44,384 nt of DNA from Dehalococcoidia bacterium (GTDB lineage: Bacteria; Chloroflexota; Dehalococcoidia; Dehalococcoidales; UBA1222), in assembly GCA_009779255.1 (NCBI GenBank), contig WREQ01000009.1, positions 1 through 44,384 on the forward strand, given 5' to 3'. Made by a program: the position numbers and the translations under genes. Of the stretch, positions 1 through 10,358 are shown one piece after another. Under the pieces are notes generated by a model that was given only the letters and a program-made list of their open reading frames with translations, searched no databases and was not told where the DNA came from. Each line of letters begins with the position of its first letter. Position 1 is the first letter of the stretch.

Positions 1-159
1 TTTACTGAACGATATCCCAAGCCGCCGCGGTAGTGGCACATCAACAGTGCAAATTCTAATTATGCGGCTGGTCAGTGGGGTACCTGCCATCCTGTCTGAA
101 GCCCAATGAAGCAAAAGTGAGGTCTAGTACCATCAACCGCCTGAACGGGTACAGGGGAT

Positions 160-189
160 TTGACAAACACCATAAGGGTGATGTATAAC
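160..189 (+). promoter_or_regulatory. sigma-70-like promoter for the T-box leader (TTGACA - 18 nt - TATAAC)
   Basis: TTGACA at 160-165 and TATAAC at 184-189, just upstream of the T-box stem I region. Confidence 0.65.
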
Positions 190-202
190 AACTAGGAAAT
201 TT

Positions 203-541
203 TGCAAGGCGATGATCGGGAACAAGTAGCCTCCCCAACATCTCTTCAGAGAGCCGGCGGCTGGTGCGAGCTGGTGATGAGTTGACTGGCGAATACATCC
301 TGGGAGCCGCGCACCGAACGGCGTAGCTATGGGCTGCACCAAGTAGGCTGCGACGGGATTGCCCGTTACAGCATAAGGGTATGGGATATACCCTGCGAGT
401 GTACGGCTGTGAAGCTGTACTAAAAAGAGGTGGTACCGCGATAATCGCGGCAATGCCACAGGCGCTATGAGGGTTTCGCGCCCTCCGCCGTGTGAAATTG
501 CAGCAGTCGCCCTCGGACGAAAATCCGAGGGCGTTTTTATT
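203..541 (+). promoter_or_regulatory. T-box leader (tRNA-responsive attenuator), specifier UAC suggesting tRNA-Tyr
   Basis: Stem I motifs GATCGGGAACAAGTA and CAGAGAGCCGGCGGCTGGTGCGAGCTGG; specifier context GAA-TAC-ATCC with TAC at 294-296; antiterminator core AGGTGGTACCGCG at 428-440; rho-independent terminator at 508-541. Confidence 0.9.
508..541 (+). terminator. rho-independent terminator of the T-box leader
   Basis: CGCCCTCGGA cgaaaa TCCGAGGGCG followed by TTTTTATTTT. Confidence 0.88.
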
Positions 542-570
542 TTAATATCAGAAAGAGAGGTGCTAGGGAA

Positions 571-2139
571 ATGTTCATCAAGATTCTGCTGTTGGTTATC
601 TTCTTCGCGATAACAATCTTTGTAGGGCTATATTTTCGCAAAAGGGCATCCAACGTAAATGACTTTGTACTGGGTGGCAGATCAGTCGGACCATGGCTTT
701 CTGCTTTTTCCTACGGCGTCACATATTTTTCTGCCGTGGTGTTTGTGGGATTTGCGGGGCAGTTCGGCTGGAGATTCGGTGCCGCCGCGGTCTGGATAGG
801 TCTCGGCAATGCTTTCATCGGTTCCTTGGCGGCATGGTTCGTGCTGGGACGCCGCACCCGCCTTATGACGCATCACCTGAAGGCCGCCACCATGCCGGCC
901 TTCTTCGGCACCCGTTATTTTTCCCAGGCGCTCAAAATCGCTGCGGCACTCATCGTCTTTATCTTCCTAATACCATATACCGCCTCTCTTTACAATGGCC
1001 TTTCCCGACTCTTTGAAATGGCCTTCAATATTCCTTTCGCCTACTGCATCATAGCCATGGGCGTTCTGACCGCCATTTTCGTGGTGGCGGGAGGTTATCT
1101 CGCCACCGTGGTCAACGATTTGATTCAGGGTACGATCCAACTCGTCGGAATCATCGCGGTTGTGGTAGTAGCGATCACTTCAAAAGACGGCCTCTTCGCA
1201 GCCTTCAGGGGTCTTTCTGAAGTCAGCGACGAAGTAGCTGGCATCGCGGCCGGCGGTTTCACCACCATCTTCGGACCCAACCCTATCGACCTGTTGGGAG
1301 TGGTCATCCTAACTTCGCTCGGCGTATGGGGATTGCCGCAGATGGTGGCCCGTTTCTATTCAATCAAGTCGGAAAAGATGATTCCCAAAGGCGCGATAGT
1401 CTCTACGATTTTCGCCCTGTTTGTGGCGGGCGGCTGCTATTTCCTCGGCAGCTTCGGCCGTTTGTGGTCCGACGACATCGGCATGGTGGCAAACGCAGCG
1501 GGCACCATGCTTGTTCCGGCAAACGGATTTGACTCTGTTATCCCAACTATCCTTTCTCAAATGGGCGAGGTCATGATAGGCGTTGTAATCGTCCTGGTCT
1601 TCGCGGCCTCAATCTCCACACTTTCTTCTCTGGTTATGGCGTCGGCCTCGACCCTTACGCTCGACTTTTTGAAGGGACACGTAATCAAACAGCTCAATGA
1701 GAAAGGGCAACTGCTCATCATCCGGGGGTTGATAGTGGTCTTCATCATCATTTCCTCCTCTATCGCCATCATGCAGATCAACGGGGTTTTCAAAGGCAAC
1801 CTGAGCTTCATCGCGGATCTGATGGGTGTTTCATGGGGCGCTCTGGCCGGATCGTTCCTCGCGCCGTTCCTTTATGGGCTGTACTGGAAACGCGCCAGTG
1901 CTGTTTCCGTCTGGTGCTGCTTTATCTTCAGCACCTCGGTCATGATACTCAACATCTTCTTCAGAAGCTCTTTCCCGTCAATTCTGCAGTCGCCTATCAA
2001 TGCCGGAGCCTTCTGTATGCTGGCCGGACTGGTCATCGTGCCGCTGGTAAGCGCCTTTACCAAAGTGAAGGACAAAGCCGCGGTGGAGGAACAGTTCTCC
2101 TGCTATGAAACAGCCAAACTACCGGAAAGGACTGCGTGA
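571..2139 (+). CDS. sodium:solute symporter family (SSS) transporter
   Basis: 522-aa multi-TM ORF, N-terminus with FVLGGRSVGPWLSAFSYGVTYFSAVVFVGFAGQFGWRFG typical of SSS proteins. Confidence 0.88.
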   Translation: MFIKILLLVIFFAITIFVGLYFRKRASNVNDFVLGGRSVGPWLSAFSYGVTYFSAVVFVGFAGQFGWRFGAAAVWIGLGNAFIGSLAAWFVLGRRTRLMTHHLKAATMPAFFGTRYFSQALKIAAALIVFIFLIPYTASLYNGLSRLFEMAFNIPFAYCIIAMGVLTAIFVVAGGYLATVVNDLIQGTIQLVGIIAVVVVAITSKDGLFAAFRGLSEVSDEVAGIAAGGFTTIFGPNPIDLLGVVILTSLGVWGLPQMVARFYSIKSEKMIPKGAIVSTIFALFVAGGCYFLGSFGRLWSDDIGMVANAAGTMLVPANGFDSVIPTILSQMGEVMIGVVIVLVFAASISTLSSLVMASASTLTLDFLKGHVIKQLNEKGQLLIIRGLIVVFIIISSSIAIMQINGVFKGNLSFIADLMGVSWGALAGSFLAPFLYGLYWKRASAVSVWCCFIFSTSVMILNIFFRSSFPSILQSPINAGAFCMLAGLVIVPLVSAFTKVKDKAAVEEQFSCYETAKLPERTA

Positions 2140-3776
2140 CCATGCCCATTACGGATATACTGGCCCGGAACGCAGAACTGTACGGTGATAAAAAATGCCT
2201 GACAGAAATCAACCCGGAGCTGGAGGAAAAACACGCGCAGACGTGGAAAGAGTTTGCTTTGGTGGAATCGGCACCAGACTCCCGCTATCGCAAGGAGCTG
2301 ACGTGGCGCTCGTTTGACGAAAAGGCCAACCAGTTTGCCAATCTGCTGCTTGATCACGGATGCAAGCGCGGCGATAAAGTCGGCATACTGCTGATGAACT
2401 GCATTGAGTGGCTCCCTATCTATTTCGGGACGATGAAGGCAGGCGCGATTGTTGTTCCGCTCAACTTCAGATACTCGTCGGATGAGATAAAATATGCGCT
2501 TGGACTGGCGGATGTTTCCCTGCTGGTTTTCGGGGTTGAATTTATCGACCGGATGCGGGAAATAAAAGATGATATTCCCGCCGTGCGCGAGTTGTTCTTT
2601 GTTGGCGAAGAGTGTCCGGATTTCGCGCAGAGCTACGATGAGCTTGCCCAATCCTGCTCCGTGCTGGCGCCATGCGTGGAATTGTCGGATGAAGACGATG
2701 CCGCGATATATTTTTCGTCCGGAACCACAGGTTTCCCGAAGGCTATTCTGCATTCGCATTTGAGCCTTATTACGGCCTGCAAAGTGGAACAGAACCATCA
2801 CAATCAGTCGCACGAGGACATCTTTCTGTGCATCCCCCCGCTTTATCACACCGGTGCCAAGATGCACTGGTTCGGCAGCCTGCTTGTCGGCGGCAGCGCA
2901 ATACTGCTGCGCGGCATACGCCCGAAATGGATTATCGAAACCATTGCGAACGAGCGGGTGTCGATTGTATGGCTGCTGGTGCCATGGGCGCAGGATATTC
3001 TCGACGCCATCGAAAACGGCGAAATAAAGCTGGCCGATTACGATTTGAGCGCGTGGCGGCTTATGCATATAGGCGCACAGCCCGTTCCGCCAAGCCTGAT
3101 CCGGCGCTGGAAAAAGTATTTTCCGCATCATGAATACGACACGAATTATGGGCTTTCTGAGTCAAGCGGCCCCGGAGCGGTGCATCTTGGTGTGGAGAAT
3201 ATACACAAGGTGGGTGCAATCGGTATAGCCGGCTATGGCTGGCAGATCAAAATTGTCGATGAGCACGGCATAATCGTAAAACGCGGTGACGTGGGGGAGT
3301 TGATACTGCGCGGAGACAGTGTCATGAAATGCTACTACAAAGACCCCGAAGCTACAGCGGCGACAATCAAGGATGGCTGGCTGTATACGGGAGATATGGC
3401 CATCGAAGACGAGGACGGGTTTATTTTCCTTGTCGACAGAAAAAAGGATGTGATTATCACGGGCGGCGAGAACATCTATCCGGTTCAAATTGAATCGTTT
3501 CTGCGCGGCCACGACAAGATCAAAGACGCCGCCGTGATAGGTATGGCGGATTACAGACTGGGAGAAATAACCGCGGCGATTATTGAAATAAAACCGGGCT
3601 TGGAATGCGGAGAGGATGAAATCCGGCAGTTTTGCACCCAACTTCCGCGCTACAAGCGTCCGCACCGGATTATTTTTGATACTGTGCCACGCAATGCCAC
3701 GGGAAAAATCGAAAAGCCGAAACTGCGCACGAAGTACTGCGGCGGTAGCATTGTAAAACAGCAGATAGATACCTGA
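2136..3776 (+). CDS. AMP-dependent acyl-CoA synthetase/ligase
   Basis: YFSSGTTGFPKAI, YTGDMAIEDEDGF, DRKKDVIITGGENIYP, TGKIEKPKLR motifs; GTGA start/stop overlap with the symporter. Confidence 0.9.
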   Translation: MTMPITDILARNAELYGDKKCLTEINPELEEKHAQTWKEFALVESAPDSRYRKELTWRSFDEKANQFANLLLDHGCKRGDKVGILLMNCIEWLPIYFGTMKAGAIVVPLNFRYSSDEIKYALGLADVSLLVFGVEFIDRMREIKDDIPAVRELFFVGEECPDFAQSYDELAQSCSVLAPCVELSDEDDAAIYFSSGTTGFPKAILHSHLSLITACKVEQNHHNQSHEDIFLCIPPLYHTGAKMHWFGSLLVGGSAILLRGIRPKWIIETIANERVSIVWLLVPWAQDILDAIENGEIKLADYDLSAWRLMHIGAQPVPPSLIRRWKKYFPHHEYDTNYGLSESSGPGAVHLGVENIHKVGAIGIAGYGWQIKIVDEHGIIVKRGDVGELILRGDSVMKCYYKDPEATAATIKDGWLYTGDMAIEDEDGFIFLVDRKKDVIITGGENIYPVQIESFLRGHDKIKDAAVIGMADYRLGEITAAIIEIKPGLECGEDEIRQFCTQLPRYKRPHRIIFDTVPRNATGKIEKPKLRTKYCGGSIVKQQIDT

Positions 3777-4116
3777 CCATCACCAACAATCGGTGACGTC
3801 GGCATTTCAAGGGCTTCCCGATCCCAGAACCTTGTCGTGGAGACAGGTTGTCATGGACCGGCGAGCAAAGACCATCTGCTTATCAGTGTAGCGTGGTTTA
3901 TTCGTATGGACAACATCCCATCGAACGAGTGTTGTCAAGTATGTCTGCCAAAAAACCTCTGTAAATGCAGGACGGGACCTCTGGCTGGCTTAGTCCTGCA
4001 TGGGTTTGTGTGGATAATTCAACTAATCACGGTTACGAGCGTATACTCATATTTCTTTGAAAATGCTCATACTGCAAAGCAACTTTCAAAACGATTGGGC
4101 TTTAGCGAACGCTTTC

Positions 4117-4605
4117 TCAACTCTCATTCGAACCTGCCATGGTTCCCATTTCAATCAGTTCATAACCAAGGACTTTTGCGGACTTCATATACTCCTGTAT
4201 CAAATGCTCAAACAACGAGCCTAGTGATTTAGCGAATAACTCCTCCTTCTCTTTGTCGATTATCTCTCCTTCAGTCACGCCTGAGACAAATAGATAGCGT
4301 GTCTCCCAGATAAGTTTCTGTCCGTCAGCAGTTGCCAAGTATGCATTTTTTGTGAGAAGCTCAAGAATTGGCCTTAACACCACCCCGTTGTTGCTATCAA
4401 TCGCAAAGCCAAATTCATTTTCTGCTCCAAGCCCACTTACAAGAACAAAGAACGGATGATATAGACCATTGAATTTTTCACGGATAATACTGAGCTTCCT
4501 GTCCCGTTTATATCCGATATTAGTCAGAAAATATCCCATTGCAAAAGTAATGACCGGGATAAAAAACTGCAGAACATCATAAATACCCATTCGTTTTACC
4601 TCCAA
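4117..4605 (-). CDS. hypothetical protein with N-terminal TM segment
   Basis: 162-aa ORF, IYDVLQFFIPVITFAMGYFL hydrophobic N-terminus, no conflicting coding ORF. Confidence 0.55.
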   Translation of the reverse strand: MEVKRMGIYDVLQFFIPVITFAMGYFLTNIGYKRDRKLSIIREKFNGLYHPFFVLVSGLGAENEFGFAIDSNNGVVLRPILELLTKNAYLATADGQKLIWETRYLFVSGVTEGEIIDKEKEELFAKSLGSLFEHLIQEYMKSAKVLGYELIEMGTMAGSNES

Positions 4606-4829
4606 AACCGACCTTCATGGTGTATAAACCCTCTGCGATACTCAAAGTATCTAATCGCCTGCGGCAAGTGATTTTACTCTACATACATGACGGTGACAAC
4701 ATCCACTCCAGAAATTTGATTTTTCAGGAGCAAGGTCAAAAGCCAAGGACAAGACAGGCAAAAACATGTTACTATTGATGTGTTCTTTAATCCGTGCGGG
4801 CAAAATTGCTTTCTTGTGGGATTTAATCT

Positions 4830-7229
4830 ATGAAATGTTCGCTCAAATGGCTTAAGAAATACGTTGACATCGACGGCATCGCCCCGGAGGCGCTGGCGAA
4901 ACGCATCACGCAGGCCGGCACCGAAGTGGCGCGTATCGAAATTATCGGCGGCTGGAACAACGTCTATATTGGTCGTATCGCCGCCGTCAACCCCCACCCC
5001 AACGCCGACCGCCTGAGGCTGGCCACTGTAGAACTAGGCAGCGAACAGGCCACCGTGGTCTGCGGCGCGCCGAATCTGGTCACCGGCGATAAAATCGCCT
5101 TCGCCAAAGCCGGCGCCAACCTCATCGATGGACACACCGGCGAAAAAACCACTCTCAAACCATCTAAAATCCGCGGCGTTCTTAGCGATGGCATGATCTG
5201 CTCCGAAATGGAGTTGGGGCTTTCGAGGAATCACGATGGCATCCTGGTGCTGCCGGACGACGCTCCGCTGGGCGGCCTGGTGGCGGATTATTTGGGAGAC
5301 ATAATTTTTGACCTGGAGGTCACCCCCAACCGCCCCGACATGCTGTCAATGCTGGGCATCGCCCGCGAGGCGGCAGCGCTCACCGGCAACTCCGCGCATG
5401 AGCCTGACCTCGGCTATACCGAAGCGGGTGAGCCAATCGAAAAGCGTGTTTCAGTAGAGATTCAGAATACGGAGCTGTGCCCGCGCTACTGCGCAGCACT
5501 GGTCACCGGCGTCAAAATCGGACCTTCGCCCGGCTGGCTCAAAGAGGCGGTCAATTCCGCCGGCATACGCTCCATCAACAACGTGGTAGACATCGCCAAC
5601 TTTGTGATGATGGAGTACGGTCAGCCGCTGCACACCTTTGATTATGACAAAATCAGCGGCGCTGCAATCAACGTGCGCTGCGCCACGGAGGGCGAAACAC
5701 TGAAAACCCTCGACGGCGCCGAACACCGACTCTCCTCCGACACACTCGTCATTGCCGACCCGCGGGGCGCGATTGCGGTGGCTGGAGTGATGGGCGGAGC
5801 ATCCACCGAGGTAACTGAAGCCACCACCGCGATTCTGCTGGAATCCGCCAGCTTCAAGGCCTCCAGCATACACAACACCCGAATGCGCCTCAAACTGCCC
5901 AGCGAAGCCTCATACCGCTTTGAACGAGGCATCCGCGCCGACTTGGCGCTGCCCGCTGCCCGCCGCGCCGTACAGTTGATGGTAGAAATCTGCGGCGGCG
6001 ATGCCGCCGCTGGCATTATTGACGTATACCCCGGACGCAAAGAGCCGAAGTCGCTCGTCATAACCGCCGCCGAGGTAAAGCGCATACTGGGCATTGAGGT
6101 AGCAGCGGAGGAAATCGAAAAGCATCTTACGGCGGTGAGCTGCCATGTTGAAAAACAGTCCGACACCGCCTTCGCCGTCACCGCGCCGTACTGGAGAAGC
6201 GACCTGCGCATCGAAGCCGATTTCATCGAGGAAATCGCCCGCGTTATGGGCTACGAGCACATCCCCGACCGCCCGCTCTCCGGCGCACTGCCGATGCAAA
6301 ACCCCGACCCCCGGCTGGGACTGCGGCTGAAGTTGCGCCAGACGCTGTCGGGTTTTGGCTTCAGCGAAATCGTGACCTGCGCGCTTACCGACAAACAGAG
6401 CCTCGAAAAAGGGCTTAACGCGCCTTTATCTATTGAGCCGCTGCGCGTGCGGCACCCCATGTCCGCCGATCAGGAGTTCCTGAGAACTTCGCTGCGCGGC
6501 GGTGTCCTGGCGGCGCTGACCGCCAACGTGCGCCGCGAGGATGGCGTTATCGCCATGTTTGAGGCCGGACGCGTCTACCTGCCAAAGGCCGGTGAACTGC
6601 CGGACGAGCCGGAAATGCTGTGCGGCGCGCTGACCTCCACCGGAGCGTCCCGGACGTGGCTGGACCGGAAAGAGCCGGTTGATTTCTTCGATGCCAAGGG
6701 CGTGATGGAAGGACTGCTGGCGGCGCTGGAAATCCGGGCGGACTACGCAGAGAGCAGTGACGCAGGGCTGCGCGCGGGCCGACGGGCGGAAGTCAAAATC
6801 GGGAGTGCCGTAGCCGGCGTGCTGGGAGAGATTCACCCCGAAGCGGCGCGGGCTTTCGAACTGCCGCCGAACACATATCTGTTTGAAATCAGCATCGACG
6901 CGCTGATGAATGCACGGGCTGGCGGGCGCTACGAGCCGCTACCAAAATTCCCAGCGGTGACACGCGACCTAGCGCTGGTGCTGGATGAGAGCGTGACCCA
7001 CGCGCAGGTGTTGGAAATTATACGTGGCTTCCCGATGGTGAAGACGGCGGCGCTGTTTGACGTATATTCCGGCAGGCAGCTGGGGGATGGTAAAAAATCG
7101 CTGGCCTACAGCCTGTCCTTCCAATCGCCCGACCACACTCTCACCGACGCCGAAGCAGACAAGGTTTTCGCCGCCATCCTCCAAAAACTGGAGGCATCTC
7201 TCGGCGCAGCGCTGAGAGGGACGGGCTAG
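4830..7229 (+). CDS. pheT: phenylalanine--tRNA ligase beta subunit
   Basis: 799 aa; N-terminal tRNA-binding domain (PHPNADRLRLATVELG..VVCGAPN), B5 and anticodon-binding regions recognisable. Confidence 0.95.
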   Translation: MKCSLKWLKKYVDIDGIAPEALAKRITQAGTEVARIEIIGGWNNVYIGRIAAVNPHPNADRLRLATVELGSEQATVVCGAPNLVTGDKIAFAKAGANLIDGHTGEKTTLKPSKIRGVLSDGMICSEMELGLSRNHDGILVLPDDAPLGGLVADYLGDIIFDLEVTPNRPDMLSMLGIAREAAALTGNSAHEPDLGYTEAGEPIEKRVSVEIQNTELCPRYCAALVTGVKIGPSPGWLKEAVNSAGIRSINNVVDIANFVMMEYGQPLHTFDYDKISGAAINVRCATEGETLKTLDGAEHRLSSDTLVIADPRGAIAVAGVMGGASTEVTEATTAILLESASFKASSIHNTRMRLKLPSEASYRFERGIRADLALPAARRAVQLMVEICGGDAAAGIIDVYPGRKEPKSLVITAAEVKRILGIEVAAEEIEKHLTAVSCHVEKQSDTAFAVTAPYWRSDLRIEADFIEEIARVMGYEHIPDRPLSGALPMQNPDPRLGLRLKLRQTLSGFGFSEIVTCALTDKQSLEKGLNAPLSIEPLRVRHPMSADQEFLRTSLRGGVLAALTANVRREDGVIAMFEAGRVYLPKAGELPDEPEMLCGALTSTGASRTWLDRKEPVDFFDAKGVMEGLLAALEIRADYAESSDAGLRAGRRAEVKIGSAVAGVLGEIHPEAARAFELPPNTYLFEISIDALMNARAGGRYEPLPKFPAVTRDLALVLDESVTHAQVLEIIRGFPMVKTAALFDVYSGRQLGDGKKSLAYSLSFQSPDHTLTDAEADKVFAAILQKLEASLGAALRGTG

Positions 7230-7282
7230 TCTTTACCGTATCCGGTTTGCCTACCCGGCGTCAAAAAATACTCTCGTAAAAA

Positions 7283-8440
7283 TCAGGTGTTGTCTGCCGT
7301 CAGATATTCCACCGCCCATGCCAGCCAGTCAGTGGACGCGTCCAGCATGATATCCGGTATAATGCCCTCGCCCTCAATCAGATGCCCGTTCGGTGTGTAC
7401 CATCGCGCGATGGTGAGATATATGGCCGAACCGTCCGCCAGCTCATAGAAGGCGTTGACGCTGCCCTTGCCGAAGGTGACTTCCCCAGCGATGACGGCGC
7501 GCCCGTAATCCTGCATGGCGCCGCTGAAAGCCTCCGAGGCCGAGGCGCTGTATTCATCAACCAGCACTACAACCGGCAAATCGGTAGTGACGGAGGTGGA
7601 TACGGTTTTGATCTCGTCCCACGAGCCGTCATTATACCTCATAGTAAGCAGGGTGCCACTCACAAAATGGCTGGCCACGGCGACCAAAGAGGCTGCGGGG
7701 CCGCCAGGATTGCCGCGTAGGTCGATGATGATACCTGCGGCGCCGTCGCGCTGAATTTGCTCCAGAACGGGAACTAGTTCGCTATTGGTGCTGCTACTGA
7801 AGCTGGAGATAACGATGTGAGCAACATCGCCCAGCATCTCGAATGTCACCGTATTGAGTTGGATGTTAGCACGGATGATGGTGAACGCTAGTTCCTGCCC
7901 GTCGCGCCCGATGAGCAGTGTCACAGGGGTGCCAACCGGACCCTGCACCATAGCCACGATCTCGTCGATACTCATGCCCACGGTGGAAACACTGTCGATT
8001 TCAAGCACGATGTCGCCGGCCTGAAGCCCCGCCTTTTCAGCGGGTGAGCCTGGTGTGACCGAGAGCACCGTCATCGCCCCACCCATGACAGCCGCCGTAA
8101 CGCCGATACCGCTGTAGGAGCCGGAAATATTGTTCATCGCCCGCCGGTACTCTTCCGCAGTTAGATAGGCCGAATGCTGGTCGTCCAGCGTATCCACCAT
8201 GGCCTGCACAGCTGCCTGCGCCAACGCCGCGGAGTCCACACTGTCAGGCTCAACATACCACTGGTGTAACACCCACCAAGCTTCACCGACAGTCGCCATA
8301 TGCACGTCAGAAGATGTGGAGCTACGCCCCAGCAGGTAGCCTGCCGCCAATCCGTATCCCAAGGTGACCAATACGACCACCACCGATATAGCGGCAAAAA
8401 CAGCGCGGCGCATAAATGCGGACATAGTCTTCTCCTTCAT
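7283..8440 (-). CDS. S41 family C-terminal processing peptidase
   Basis: Signal anchor, PDZ domain (GSPAEKAGLQAGDIVLEIDS), IIDLRGNPGG, DEYSASASEAFSGAMQDYGRAVIAGEVTFGKGS. Confidence 0.93.
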   Translation of the reverse strand: MKEKTMSAFMRRAVFAAISVVVVLVTLGYGLAAGYLLGRSSTSSDVHMATVGEAWWVLHQWYVEPDSVDSAALAQAAVQAMVDTLDDQHSAYLTAEEYRRAMNNISGSYSGIGVTAAVMGGAMTVLSVTPGSPAEKAGLQAGDIVLEIDSVSTVGMSIDEIVAMVQGPVGTPVTLLIGRDGQELAFTIIRANIQLNTVTFEMLGDVAHIVISSFSSSTNSELVPVLEQIQRDGAAGIIIDLRGNPGGPAASLVAVASHFVSGTLLTMRYNDGSWDEIKTVSTSVTTDLPVVVLVDEYSASASEAFSGAMQDYGRAVIAGEVTFGKGSVNAFYELADGSAIYLTIARWYTPNGHLIEGEGIIPDIMLDASTDWLAWAVEYLTADNT

Positions 8441-8607
8441 GGCATGACGTTCAGCATAGTATACAGCAGGCAGCTACCAGTTTTCAGTAGTAAATAGTCT
8501 GTTTTCAGATTACGTCCCACTTCTCTCCCATGCCATCCCGATCCACCAGGGCAAAAGCCGGAATCCAAGGTGGAATATTGAGTTGTAAGTTTAGGGGCAG
8601 AGTAAAT

Positions 8608-8959
8608 GCGCCAAGCAGGCCTGTAAGCCGAGTTCTGTATCCGCCTAGGGCGGACGGCGACCATCTATCTAGACCTGACGTTGCCGCCAGGCTCATGCGA
8701 CCAACCCGGGGACTGTCCGGGCGCCGTAGCGCCCCCCTATTTGGTCTTGCTCCGGATGGGGTTTGCCCGGCCGGCCGGTCACCCGGCGCGCCGGTGAGCT
8801 CTTACCTCGCCATTTCACCCTTACCCGCCTGAGGCGGGCGGTATGTTTCTGTGGCACTAGCCGTAGGGTCACCCCTCCTGGACGTTATCCAGCATCCTGC
8901 CCGGTGGAGCTCGGACTTTCCTCTCGCCATGACGAGCGGCCGCCCGGCCTGCTTGGCGC
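8608..8959 (-). ncRNA. rnpB: RNase P RNA (bacterial type A)
   Basis: Antisense of conserved core: AAGCCGAGTTCTGT, TTTGGTCTTGCTCCGGATGGGGTTTGCC, GCATCCTGCCCGGTGGAGCTCGGACTTTCCTC; P1 closing stem GCGCCAAGCAGGCC/GGCCTGCTTGGCGC at the two ends. Confidence 0.92.
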
Positions 8960-9058
8960 TACTAATGTATCTGAGCCAGGAACTTATGTCAAATTGAAAA
9001 CGAGCGCCGCGGCAAAGCATTTTTTGCCATTTGCCCACTACAACGCTAAAATAGCGGC

Positions 9059-9748
9059 ATGAGCGTACGCCAGCTTTACGGACTGCAGATTGTCGAAGCA
9101 GAGATTGCCTCCGCCGAAAAGGAAATCGCCGCAGCACAGGCGAAACTTGCGGCAGACGCGGAATTGAAAGCGGCGCAGGCCGCGCTGACCGTCGCGAAGT
9201 CAGACCTTGACACGCTGCTCAAAGAGCAGCGGCAGAACGACGGCGACATCGCCGACATCACCACCAAAATCAACACCGCCAACACCTCGCTTTACAGCGG
9301 GCGAGTGCGCAGCCCCAGGGAGCTTACCGACCTGCAGCTTGAGATGGACTCGCTTTCCCGCAGGCTGGCACCTTTCGAGGAAAAAGCCCTCGGCTATATG
9401 GAGCAAATCGAGTCCGCGCAGGCCGCCGTTCGTGACTGCGAAGGCGGATTGAAAGCTGTCGAAGACATCCGGCGCGAAGAGCACAGGGAGCTTCAAACCC
9501 GGCTCGGAGAACTGGCAACCAGACTGGAAGGGTTGCAAAAACAGCGCGGCGACAAGGCGGCGTTGATTGCACCAGACGAACTAAATTTTTACATTGAGAT
9601 TAAAAAACGCCGCGGCGTGGCGGTGGCGCGCGTTGAAAAGGGAGTCTGTGCCTGCCGCATTACGCTTCCCACGGCGGAGCTACAGCGCGCCCGCGGTGGA
9701 CGCGTGGTGCAGTGCTCATCCTGTGCCCGGATTCTGTTCGCCGAGTAA
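9059..9748 (+). CDS. zinc-ribbon/coiled-coil protein (C4-type zinc ribbon)
   Basis: Long coiled coil followed by CACRITLPTAELQRARGGRVVQCSSCARILF. Confidence 0.85.
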   Translation: MSVRQLYGLQIVEAEIASAEKEIAAAQAKLAADAELKAAQAALTVAKSDLDTLLKEQRQNDGDIADITTKINTANTSLYSGRVRSPRELTDLQLEMDSLSRRLAPFEEKALGYMEQIESAQAAVRDCEGGLKAVEDIRREEHRELQTRLGELATRLEGLQKQRGDKAALIAPDELNFYIEIKKRRGVAVARVEKGVCACRITLPTAELQRARGGRVVQCSSCARILFAE

Positions 9749-9751
9749 GCC

Positions 9752-10171
9752 ATGACCAGACGATTCATCATGTATACCGACGGCGCGTCGCGTGGCAATC
9801 CCGGCCCCGCCGCCATCGGCGTGGCGCTACTGGAAGGAACGCAGACCGTCGCCGTCATCTCGAAACGCCTCCCAGATTGCACCAACAACCAGGCCGAGTA
9901 CAAAGCCGTCATCGCCGGGCTGGAAAAGGCCTTGGAGCTGGGAGCCAGCGCCGTGTTGCTCCGCTCAGACTCCGAGCTGATTGTGAATCAGTTGAACGGC
10001 TTGTACCGCGTCAGGAACACTGCCCTCAAACCGCTTTACGACCGGGTAATATTGCTGGCACGCCGCTTGGAATCATTCACCGCCACCTCCGTGCCACGCG
10101 AACAGAACCGTGAAGCCGACAGACTGGCCAACCACGCCTTCAACAGAGTCAGCGACAGAGCGTTTGAATAA
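9752..10171 (+). CDS. rnhA: ribonuclease HI family protein
   Basis: MYTDGASRGNPGPAAIGV, NNQAEYKAVIAGLEKAL, RSDSELIVNQL, EQNREADRLANHA. Confidence 0.92.
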   Translation: MTRRFIMYTDGASRGNPGPAAIGVALLEGTQTVAVISKRLPDCTNNQAEYKAVIAGLEKALELGASAVLLRSDSELIVNQLNGLYRVRNTALKPLYDRVILLARRLESFTATSVPREQNREADRLANHAFNRVSDRAFE

Positions 10172-10299
10172 ATATGAGTCCCCCCTCAGAGACTTTCTGT
10201 AATCCATCCTCAACGGTGAGGACGCCCACGCCGGAAATATCAGTGCAGAAGTGCCATAAAGTGCAAGGCGAATTTTACCGCGTTTTCAGCCTTTTCCGC

Positions 10300-10328
10300 T
10301 TGACAAGTTATGCAACAAAAAGTAACCT
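10300..10328 (+). promoter_or_regulatory. putative promoter (TTGACA - 17 nt - TAACCT)
   Basis: TTGACA at 10300-10305, -10 at 10323-10328, upstream of SD and start of the repeat surface protein. Confidence 0.5.
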
Positions 10329-10358
10329 TAACGAACAGAGAAGTTTCGGAGGGTAATT

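Noticed and set aside
56-459. Minus-strand ORFs at 56-298 and 133-459
   Set aside because: They overlap the T-box leader and its promoter on the opposite strand.
2103-3131. 342-aa minus-strand ORF opposite the acyl-CoA ligase
   Set aside because: Fully antisense to a motif-rich CDS; composition is typical of a GC-rich shadow ORF.
3837-4232. 131-aa plus ORF after the acyl-CoA ligase
   Set aside because: No recognisable domain, partly antisense to the 4117-4605 ORF; low coding plausibility.
8530-9137. Several ORFs over 8530-9137 on both strands
   Set aside because: They mostly cover the RNase P RNA gene; non-coding RNA explains the region.
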